A stretch of 64,000 bases of DNA. It comes from Liquidambar formosana (Eukaryota > Streptophyta > Magnoliopsida > Saxifragales > Altingiaceae). The notes under the pieces are model-generated. The model had not been told where the DNA came from. It saw only the letters and a program-made list of their open reading frames with translations, and made no database searches. The translations under genes and the position numbers were made by a program. Location: the NCBI GenBank assembly GCA_039720395.1, contig CM077823.1, positions 38,546,536 through 38,610,535 on the forward strand, written 5' to 3'. Every line of letters starts with the position of its first letter. Positions within the stretch are counted from its first letter, which is position 1. Of this stretch, positions 48,197-58,208 are shown one piece after another.

Positions 48197-48768
48197 TTCT
48201 CAACTTGACAAATCCAGAAGAGATCCGTCTTGGACCCCATCATTCCTATAAACTCCACTTTCTTGACAGCCAAACAGTCCCAAAAAGCATTGAATTCAGA
48301 AAGAAATATCGACTTCAACTCTGGTTTCCGGACAACGAAACGGATCCAAAGAAAAAAAAAATCTCAATTTTCTCGGCAACCAAACGTGGAAAAAACAGAT
48401 CACAACTTACCTCAAAAGTAGAACTACTAAGACGTGAACCTAGTGTGATGGAGAGAACCAAAGTTTTTATTGCTAGACAGAGGGCGTGAAGGAGATGTAA
48501 AGAGGGATGGGTTTTACCTCTTCTGGTATGGGGTAGAACAGAGGAGAGAGAATGGAGAAGAAAAGAGGAGAAAATGATGGGTTTAGTAAAGCTGTTTAAT
48601 GGGCCCACCTACAGCTTTTGTCTTTTTCTATTTTAAAAAATTTAGTCTCTCGCTTAGAATGCACATCCATTTAGAAAACAAATTGGGTGACGTGGTTTAA
48701 CCAACTCATCTTCCACATCAGTTGGGCAATGCTTTTTGGGAGTTTTTTCAGGATAGCTAGCATTATCC
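48197..48768 (-). repeat. Inverted duplication, right arm, with 5'UTR-like exon
   Basis: Minus-strand counterpart of 44765-45355. On the minus strand a C/T-rich leader-like stretch ends at 48411 (TTTTGAG) before GTAAGTTG. The phrase CGTTTGGTTGCCGAGAAAAT lies at 48386-48365. The outer end reads CTAGCATTATCC. Confidence 0.85.
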
Positions 48769-49100
48769 TTCTCTTTAATCTCTTCCCTAATGCCTTAACT
48801 AGTATCTATTTCTCTCTCTCCTCCTCCTTTTTTTTTTTTTTTTTGTTTTTTGGATAAGTGATTTTTATTTTTTTTCATGACATTAAATTACTGAAATTGA
48901 TGAATTTTTTTTTCAATTTATTTTTGTATAGACACAAGAAATTAGATTATGGTATGTAATCTTACCGATAGTACGTATTTTTTCACTTAGGAATCTCTAG
49001 TTTAATTTATCAATCTTGTAAAGTATAATATATTACTCCAATGAACATTCAATATTTCTTAAAGAGTTTTAATTGTCTTGCTCAACTGATCATACCTTAG
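48769..49100. other. AT-rich DNA between repeats
   Basis: T-rich, without exon or element end that I can recognise. Confidence 0.5.
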
Positions 49101-49838
49101 GACATAGCAGTTTTCCATTTTTTTTTTAATATATTTTTTTGGAATCACCACATGTGACACCTAAGCAGAACATTTTGTCCAGCGTGTGTAGAGTGTCATC
49201 TTCTTTGGCGGGTATATACAACCATCAATTTACCATATGTGATAAGAAAATGAAAAGTAATTTGATTACTTAAATGAAATAAGTCATTGATCAACCAAAT
49301 TGCTCAAGGGTAGTGTAGTTAACAAAAAGAATCATGATTTATGAAATGGAGGTCCCAAGGTCAAGTCTATGCTCTCTCACTTATTGGATACATAGGCTTA
49401 CAGATGAATTGTGCATCGTGAAGGACTAATCTGGACCCAAACCTATGTAGGACTCGTTCGGCCAAAAAAAAAAAAAAAAAACTACTTGATTCTAATTGCC
49501 TAAACACTCTAAAATCACCAATAAATTTACGTTAAATTACCGAAAACCCCCTAAAGTATGGGAGTCAGCAGATAACTTCCCTTATGTTTTAATTTTGTCA
49601 ATGTGCTCCCTAATTTAGTTGGAAGACAAAACCAATTGTTGATGGCCACCCAATTGGCTATGATGTCGGTTGAGGGTTCTGGTAATTTTGGGCAACATGA
49701 GTACATTAATGGTATCACATGCGTATCTACGTGACTAATTTTCATCAAATTTCATCAACGGTGAGTGTCGGTGAGACACATTGACAAAAATTAAATCATG
49801 AGGCACATTAACAAAATTGAAACATAAAGAGAGTTATT
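49101..49838. repeat. Repeat family P, copy 2
   Basis: Same-orientation copy of 35094-35839, with the SINE-like unit at 49307-49482. The order P then R (copy B) occurs only here, so P is not part of R. Confidence 0.85.
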
Positions 49839-49879
49839 TACTAAACCCTCAACCCCCCCCCCCCCCCCCCAAAAAAAAA

Positions 49880-50915
49880 ATATAATCCATTTAGTGGAGT
49901 ATTAGATCTGTTAATTGCTATGCATATTTTGTTTGGAAAATGGCTCTCATGCTTCAGAATTTCCTTCAGAACCCTTTTTTTCTTTTTTCCTATTTTTCTC
50001 TTCTAAATATATATTGTGTGCTCATATGCTCGTTTGCAATTCAATAAAAGATCCTGGATTGAATCGATATTCAAAGATACATTAGAAAAGCAAGCGTGTT
50101 GCGTTGGTGGATTCCACAGGTAAATAGAGCACCACTAAAAAAAATAAATAAATAAAAGAAAATAAAAAGGAAAGAGTAGCTTTCCCCTCTAATTATATAT
50201 TTAGGGTAAATTACACAAAACCCCTTCTAAAGGATAGATTAATCTCACGAGTCTCATTGAACAAATAACTCATGTAATATTCAATTGTAACAATTTACGA
50301 ATTCGGTTGTAGAACTCACTTTGGAACTATTCTCAATGTCAATCTATTAAGGTAGTTACCTGTAGAGGGTTGTTCAAGTCTTGCGGGATATCTTGGACTA
50401 TTCCGCACTATTACAACCTTTTGTGAACGATACATTCACAGAAATGCGTGTGTTGCCCACAAATGGCTATGATTGTATGATTAGGGAGGACATTGCTTGA
50501 TTTTGAACATCAAAACGTTTTATGTTAACCCTCTATATATATTTTAAGGGGATTATCTGCAATTTACTATAAAAAAAGATAAAAATAAAAACTACTAGAT
50601 TATGATACATTATAATAATCAAGTAATGAAACACTAAAACAAAAATGCTATTTGTTATAATTTTTTTTTTTCCAAAATTCAACATTCCAATTCTCAAATT
50701 ATGTGGCATAGGTACAAAGCATAAATTTGAATTTGAATTTGAAAAATGATTCAAAATAAAGATCCACTACTAGGATATTGTTACTTAATTTGAGATCGAT
50801 CTTTATTTTATTATTATTATTATTATTTTATTATTATTTTTGGGATTTATACAAGAGCATTGTATTGACTGTCAACCGTGGGATGTTGGTTATAAATCTA
50901 TACTACTATATAAAG
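49880..50915. repeat. Repeat family R, copy B
   Basis: It begins AATCCATTTAGTGGAGTATT and ends at GGATGTTGGTTATAAAT. It lacks the GC-rich 3' third found in copies A and C. A C-run/A-run (49853-49879) marks its left edge. It is followed at once by copy C, so B and C are in tandem. Confidence 0.85.
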
Positions 50916-51698
50916 CCAATTCTTTTTGTGGTTGGACTGCACCTGAAAATACTAAAATACTTATAAGTTAATAAAGTTAAGAGACGATTTGGTAATTTTA
51001 CCAACTTTAAAAAAGCCACCATAACATGTTTCTCCTTAATTCTCTCCCACACACACACATGCGGTTTACAAAACTTGGAAACTGACATAGCAGTTCCAGT
51101 AATGGGGTAGAAACTTGAAAAGAGGATTACACGGGGTGCTTTGTTTAGTTATTGATATTCAATGCATTTGCGTGGGGCAATCGTTGGCAATCATTTTTAT
51201 TTTTATTTTTAGGTGGTGTTGGCAATAATTTAGGTGGTGGTTTTCTTTCAAATCGAATAATTTTCTTTATCAATTAATACTTTAGAACTTCCTTTTAAAT
51301 TTGATTTTAACTGAATGTAATCTATTTAGTGGAGTATTAGATTTGCTAATTGCTATGCATATTTTGTTTGGAAGATGGCTCTCATGCTTCAGAAGTCCTT
51401 TCAAAAATTTTTTTTTTCCTATTTTTTACTTCTTATATGTATTGTGTGCTCATATTCTCGTTTGCAATTCAATAAGAGATTATAGATCGAATCGATATTC
51501 AAAGATACATTAGAAAAATAGGCTTGTTGCCTTGGTATAGGGGCAAAGATAGGATTTGGATTTGCGAACTTTAGTTGGTTGTTTGTACCTTATCCTAATT
51601 CAAAAAATCAAAGAAACTTTAATTAATTTTTTTTTTCTAATCTTGTTATTTTGAAGTAGAAAAAATTACAAAAATTTATAATGTACTGATAAAATACA

Positions 51699-51699
<1 letters not shown>

Positions 51700-51782
<83 letters not shown>
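51700..51782. repeat. Compound (AT)n-(AG)n microsatellite
   Basis: About 20 bp of AT dinucleotides pass directly into about 60 bp of AG dinucleotides with few interruptions. Confidence 0.9.
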
Positions 51783-52017
51783 GAATGAGAGATTGGGGGT
51801 GGGGATTAGGGGTAGAGGCGGAGCTAGGAGTTCGTCACACTAAAGGAGTAATCACCTTTTCGTAAGCACTTTCTAATGTAATACAAAAAAAAAAGAACAT
51901 TAATTGCCAATTTATTACAAATTGATTGTATATATGTTTCAAAATGATAACAAGGTCTTTTTTTGGTATTATATTGCAAAGTGGTTACCAAAAGGTAATT
52001 TCCCCCCACCTCCAAAA

Positions 52018-52019
<2 letters not shown>

Positions 52020-52096
<77 letters not shown>
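52020..52096. repeat. Poly-A followed by (TA)n
   Basis: About 27 A followed by about 48 bp of TA repeats, a structure also seen at 35865-35912. Confidence 0.9.
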
Positions 52097-52099
<3 letters not shown>

Positions 52100-52740
52100 T
52101 ATTATTTATTTATTTATTTGAGGTAGTGGAGCATGCCTCTGCCCTTGATTAGGGGTTTTTATATGGAGGAAAAAAAAAAATGAGGGGGTTGGGAAAAAAA
52201 TAGTAGAGGCAGTTAAAAAAAAGGGTGACAACCGAAAAATATAGAATTTCATAATAATTTATGGTATGAAATAGGGGGAAAAAAAAATCAATCTCACCCT
52301 TGTGTAGCTTTGCCCATGCCCTAGGTGGATTGCACAGGTAATATTGCACCACTCAAAACAATAAATAAATAAAAGGAAAGAGTAGCTTTTCCCCCCTAAT
52401 TATTTAGGGTAAATTATACAAAACCCCTTCGAAAGTATAGGCTAATCTCACAAGTCTCGTTAAATTAAAAACCGAACAAATATCCTTGTACTATTCAATT
52501 GTAACAATTTACAAATTAAGTGAGCATGTGTTCACTTGACTTATATTAGTGCATTGGGTCAATAAATCTTGTAACTCATTATTGCACAAAATACAACTCC
52601 TAATGCGGAAGTTAATAGAGCGACTCACGTGTGAGTTTAAACTCACCCCTTTTCCCTTTGTGAAACTGAATGTGGATCACCCATAAGTGGCAGCCTAGAC
52701 ACAATCACCCATGAGCAGATTCTGCTAACAAGGTGAGCCT

Positions 52741-53317
52741 CAGGGGTGGAACATAGTGAGGACCAGGGGGGCATGGCCCTGCAAATTTTTTGAAAAAAAT
52801 GTCCCTTAGCCTAATAGATTTCCAACAATTGTCAAAAGTGTAGAAGTTGGCTATTGTAAGTAGGTGCAACACACCTCACCAAATCAAGATTCAATTTTAG
52901 TTTTACCAAAATAACTCCAATATGAAAGAAAAAGATAATTTTAAAGATGGAAAGGTTGGTCAAATTACACACAATACCATTTATTTTTTTCTTTATTTCC
53001 TCCTCAGTCCCCAAATGCAACTTGGTTTCTTGATCCTCATTATCGCCTGACCCTCTTCCGCCATTCTATGTCTTGGCACTAAAAAATATTCCAAAATAAA
53101 TTATTCTTTTGCCTTCTAATTTTTTAAAAAGATTATTATGAATGATTTTGCCCAAAAAATTATGAACACTTTTTCGGAATAATTTACACAATGGAAACTC
53201 ATCCATGAATTTATATTAATAATATTTATATAGTAAGAATTTAACATAAAAAAAATTATTATACCATATGATTTTCAAGTTGGCCATCCCAACCTATGGC
53301 TCTTGGTTTTGCCCCTG
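52741..53317. mobile_element. hAT MITE with perfect 8-bp target duplication
   Basis: GTGAGCCT occurs at 52733-52740 and 53318-53325. The element ends are CAGGGGTGGAAC... and, inverted, CAGGGGCAAAACC..., the CAGGGG terminus common in plant hAT elements. The 577-bp body is AT-rich and non-coding. Confidence 0.92.
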
Positions 53318-54239
53318 GTGAGCCTGGTGAGGCATGTGGACAAATTTTTGTAAAAATAATAATAATAATAACAATCAAAATGAAAACGACTACTAGATGA
53401 TGATACATTATAATAATCAAGTAATCAACCATTAAAACGAAAATGCTGTTTGTCACAAATTTTTTCTTTTATTTTTCAAAATTTAACATCCCAATTTCAA
53501 AATGATGCTGCATATGCACAAAAGCATAAATTTGAATTTGGAGAGGGATTCAACATAAAGATGATGCTACTTCATTTGAGATCCTTAATTATATTATTAT
53601 TTTTTTTTTCTTTTTATTTTGGATATATTGGGTTAACATTTAACCGTGGATGTGGGTCTTAAATAAAAACGAACATCATCCAACGGTGGGGATATTTGAG
53701 GAGAGAGTGAGCCGTTAAGCCACTATATTACGACAAATGGACGTATATGGGAATATCAGGTATCAGGTAAGAAAGTTCAATGAGGTGCTTTCCCTTAATC
53801 ATTACATCGAAAAGGAAACCTGTCAACGCATCGTCCCTGATTTCACGTACACGATCCTACGGCCAAAATCCCCATCCATTAAATAACTGTCTCCTTTCCT
53901 CCACCACCAAAAGCGAATAAAGAGGACCCTTTCATTTGTCTTTTCCACCAATGGTCCCTCCCCCACCCACGTTATTTCACGCTCCAATTCACCACGCGCA
54001 GGAAGGGTTTCCAAAAATCACAAAAGAAAGCATTGACTATTGGTGGTTGTTGTTGGTGGTGCTTCTATAATATGTTTACAACCACTTTCTATTTAGGTGT
54101 CTATTTATCTGTTTGTTTTACAAACAATGTTTTCATGCAAAAAAAAAATTCCCATGAAAAAAATTTATCAGACTATTGCCTCCGCATCTTATTGTTTTAT
54201 ATGCTTCATGGTCGTGTCACCTCTCCTTTTGTGCTTTTG

Positions 54240-54370
54240 CTTTTTTGCTTCTGCTTCACTCACTGAGCACACACCCCTCTCACGTACATTCCCCCAACCC
54301 TCCCTTCTCTAAACCCTAAACCCCACCCCTCTCCAACCATCACTCTCACTCTCTCTCATAACCGCCGCTG
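54240..54370 (+). promoter_or_regulatory. 5'UTR-like C/T-rich exon with GTAAG donor, copy 2
   Basis: C/T-rich, with telobox AAACCCTAAA at about 54311 and end CCGCCGCTG followed by GTAAGC. It parallels 36880-37031. It follows repeat R copy C, whose 3' end could be its promoter. No coding exon downstream was recognised; a LINE fragment begins 120 bp later. Confidence 0.4.
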
Positions 54371-55013
54371 GTAAGCGAAGCGGCTCTCTTCTGCTTCTTC
54401 TTTCTTTCTTTTTTCTTTTTTTTTTTTCCCCTGCGTTTTAACTCTATGCTATTCGATCAGTATTGGCAAATAGTGGCTGCTTCGTGGGACTAAAAAATGC
54501 TCTCCACCAAATCTCGTCTCCACTCCTTCTTATCATAATCAATTAACTCATTGACCCATGCCCTCGCAGAGAGCACCTTCCTGGGCAAAACCACCATAAA
54601 AGTTGTTGGAGTGGGCATCCATTTATCGGTCCATATACTCATCCAAATTTTCCATAGCCGCCTTTTGTAGTGAGATGAGAAGAGGCCAGGAACGGTTTAC
54701 ACTAAAACAAATGTGAGTCATTTCTAGGGTTTTTCTATTTTTCCATCTGAACCCACTGTTTGGTTACTGAGAAAATGTGAGAAAAGGAAAAGAAAATAAA
54801 TATATCAGGTCTCGTGCTTTATTATAGTATGCTTAGTTGAGTGCAAGCACATTTTTCTTTGAAGGTTTCTTAGCTCCCAGGTAAAAAAACATTTAGGATT
54901 TAATATTATAATATATTAAATCCTAGGAGGCAGGAACCACATGCAAGAGTTTGGGTATTGAGGTGGGGTTATAACTTATAAGGTGTGCTATCTTATGGGC
55001 TGGCCTAGCTAGG
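54371..55013. other. Region right of the leader-like exon
   Basis: Contains the LINE fragment (54491-54653), then CTGTTTGGTTACTGAGAAAA (54757-54778), the same phrase found after other leader donors in this window. A short ATTTAGGATTTAATATT inverted repeat lies at about 54890-54925. Confidence 0.4.
54491..54653 (-). mobile_element. LINE ORF2 fragment
   Basis: Minus-strand translation is open for over 50 codons: WKIWMSIWTDKWMPTPTTF, then RKVLSARAWVNELID and WRRDLVESIF. This is the region between reverse transcriptase and the zf-RVT domain in plant L1-type elements (the W-D-W-P family pattern). Flanking LINE sequence is not recognisable. Confidence 0.75.
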
Positions 55014-55521
55014 TGTCACGGACTTGATATTTCAACCCATTACCCGTGCTGAACTCAAGTTTCACGCCCTACTCGTGAACCCTTAAGTAAGCCTTCAAGC
55101 ACACCACCAAGCTAGGAAAGAAGGAAGCAACACAGACACTTTTGGAAAATATACTTCTATTTCACAAAGAAAGCTATACAACACTTTGTAGCTTACAACT
55201 CTTGGATGGTTTGGCCAAATGAGGCCATCCCCTATTTATAGGCAACCTAGGATCTATCTAGATTATAATGAATGGTTAGGATCGTGCCAAGTGACAACAA
55301 TCTAACGATTGTGGAGAGTTCTAGATATTTGTCTAGAAATTTCCCACCTCCTTAAAGGAACAATCTAGATATATTTATATACAAGAATTTACAACAATAT
55401 TCTAGAATACTCTAGACTAATCTAGCTTTCCATTGTCTAGAGTTGTGTAGAGAACTCCGGAAGGTTCTAGAAACCTTGCTCAACTAGGTGGGGTCCACTA
55501 GTTTGCGCGCATGCCGTGTCA
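55014..55521 (-). mobile_element. Solo LTR, probably minus orientation
   Basis: Bounded by TGTCACGG and CCGTGTCA, near-perfect inverted ends with TG...CA. On the minus strand CCTATAAATAGGGG (about 55243-55230) is a strong TATA box, followed by a transcript-like region. Flanks CTAGG and TAGGG overlap partly. Many TCTAGA/CTAGA repeats lie in the putative U3 (55300-55470). No internal retroelement domain is adjacent. Confidence 0.6.
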
Positions 55522-58208
55522 TAGGGTAGGCCTACTTGGGAATGTAAGGGTAAAAAGGGATGAGATCTGTGAAGTTATTGACTTCCAGGTATCAAGGCAG
55601 TAACTCAGTGAGGCAACCCGTGTAACATATTTGCCATCAAGAGCCAAACTAGGGAATATTTGAAGTAGGCTCCATTTGCTATATTGTTACAATTAAAAGC
55701 ATTTCAAGATATGAGTAATACGTGATACTTCGATCAAATGTAGTTATGAATAATACGTAATACTTCATGTGCATCAACTATATATTTGCTATTTAAAAAA
55801 TGAGTTTGTTTATTTATTTATTTATTTATTTATAGTGAGTTTATAATTGGTATAAAAAATAAAATTTTAAACGAAACGATATACATATATGTAGCCAATG
55901 GCATGACAGCTAGCCTAATAACATTTTTCTCACTTATTAAGTGAACGATCTAATATTCAAACTTATGAACAAATATTGATACTTATTTGCTAGTATTTGG
56001 GAAATTAAAAGTATGAAAAAATTCTATCGATTGAAAAAATAAAAAATAAGATGTGTGTCTCATCCATATATAATACTGCGTATTTAGTAACTAGACCCGA
56101 TGGGCATATGGACTAAGTAGTAAAGTCACTAGGTTTTTTCTTCGTATTTTATTTATTTATTTAATTTATGATGATGATACATTAATTAGAGTAATTTTTT
56201 GTTTCATATATGGGTTCATATATTCGGATGTGGCATGATAAACAACCATTGGGATGAAGGCAACAACCATATATTGGGAAAAGAGCACCATGGTGAAGTT
56301 TCATCATGATGGATGACTATCATCCAATCCAACGGTGGGGGATATTTGTGGAGACGGTCACTGTTCTGACAAATAATATTGCGGTATCAAGTGAGAAAGT
56401 GGAGTGAGGGAGTGAGGAGGGCAGAGAGCATCAGTTTCTGATTTCACGTATACTGTCACCAAAACTCATGCATTAAATAGCCGTATTTTCCTGCACCCAA
56501 AAAGAACAAAAGGTTTGTTTCTTTTATTCTCCACCCTTTATCATGCTCACAGCCCACTATCTTGATTTCTTTGTATGTTTGGGGCCATTAGAGTTTCAAA
56601 GTATAAGGCTAGCAGTTTCTTGGAACACATAGACTAAAAGTTTTCCATGGGATTCATTACACTTAGTTGTAATTTCACTCTATTATTAATAAATAAATAA
56701 AAAATCTATAATTTCAGTCATTTCATTTAAGTGGTAAGAGTATAAGACCATTAAATTTTAATCACCTATAAGATAAAAAAATTCAATTAGATAGTAAAAA
56801 AGGATCGAAAAAGAAAAGTTAACTACACTCAACATTTAAAACCAAAAATAATTATATTATAATATAAAAATAATATTTTAAAATAAGGCAGGAGAGAACA
56901 GAGCGCCAAGGTGGGCAACTAGCAGGCCATGAATCATAAGTTATGCCTCTCTCTTCAATAACCACTTAAATTGAGACAAAAAATGTTGAAAAAATAATTA
57001 GGCTTATTTGTATAAATGACGCGGTGATGTGATGTAACCAATTTTTGTTAGGAGTTGCCATTTTCAAGAATAGTGGTCTGTGGTAGTAAAGGGCAAATGA
57101 AGCTAGAAAATTTGATAGTAATTATGAAATAAACCCAGTCATGATTATCCATCTGCATGAAGTGTTTGATTTTTTTGCACTTTGATATGTGTTTTATTAT
57201 TATTACCAAGTTCCAACCTATGCGACACAAAGATGATTTATAAAAATAATAAGAAGAAAATATAATTTTAACAAAATTCTCTTTTTAAAAATGATCTTTT
57301 ATTGCTAATGATCAACGACATAATAGTCTAGTAACATTCGTCTCATTTGTTAAGTGAGTGATAAGTGATCTTAAGTTTAAGTTTTTTGAAAAGCATTAGT
57401 ACTCATTTATTGATATTAAGGGGGGGGGGGGGGTTTAGGAGAATGGTAGGTTTTATCTATTGTCAAAAAAAAAAAAAAAATTGATCTTTTGTTGTAGATA
57501 TATTCAATTAAATAAAAAAAAATTAAAATTAGAATAAATACGGAGTATATTATTTGTTGGTTGTGTCAACATATATATTGTTTGACATCACAGTGCCTAC
57601 AACAACTCTACATAATTATCTACATATATTTAATGTGTAATATTCGAATTTTCAATATAGAAAACGAATAGGTATGGGAAAATCTAAAATAATAATTTTT
57701 TCTTCTTGTTGGAATTCTCTATGTATTCCATTTAATGTGAAAAATAATAAATTAATTTTTTTGCCCAAAATTAATTAGAGTTCATAATTAATTTGAGGGA
57801 GGTGTTACGTGACAATTCAATATTCAATAAAAAAAGGTTGAGAGATGTGCGATGTGATAAACTTTTTTTTTTTAGGAGTATATTAGTATAAATAGTCTTT
57901 TTAATATCAAGTATATTTGATGCAACCTTATATCAAGTGCACTAAAAAACTTTTACCCGTAGCTCGTATTTTTTTAAATCAACAATTAGATTAGATAGTG
58001 CGATACATGTCAAAAATCAAATTGATCATAATGTCGCTTTTCTTAGAATTTCTCATTTGTGAAATGTTATTTCATTTATATATAGAACATTGCATGAAAG
58101 AGAGTCAGAAGAGTAAGAAAAATGTGGAGAAGCATACGAGCACATCCGGAACCTTTGATTTATTGTATTATTTTGCCTTGGAATATTTCAAGCATGTTAC
58201 ATTTACAT
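55522..58208. other. AT-rich intergenic DNA
   Basis: No supported exon. It includes a 3' fragment of repeat R (about 56240-56520, with CCAACGGTGGGGGATATTTG and TGATTTCACGTAT), (ATTT)n at about 55810-55835 and a G-run/A-run at 57421-57480. The ORF at 57998-58213 has no recognised domain. Confidence 0.5.

Larger units (their letters stand above)
51538..52323. mobile_element. hAT-like insertion inside repeat R copy C
   Basis: The R sequence TTGCCTTGGT is broken and resumes at GGTGGATTGC. The insert begins TAGGGGCAAAGATAGG and ends, inverted, TAGGGCATGGGCAAAGC, so the ends share TAGGG and GGCAAAG. A second TAGGGGTAGAGGCGGAGCTA start lies at 51807, so two related elements may be nested. The target duplication is short or degraded. 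Inside are (AT)n/(AG)n (about 51700-51782) and poly-A/(TA)n (52020-52096) tracts. Confidence 0.55.
51137..54015. repeat. Repeat family R, copy C, interrupted by insertions
   Basis: Repeat R sequence is seen at about 51137-51537, 52324-52515 and 53347-54015. Between are an insertion with hAT-like ends (51538-52323) and DNA carrying a hAT MITE (52741-53317). The GC-rich 3' end (53640-54015) matches copy A at 44390-44758. Confidence 0.8.
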
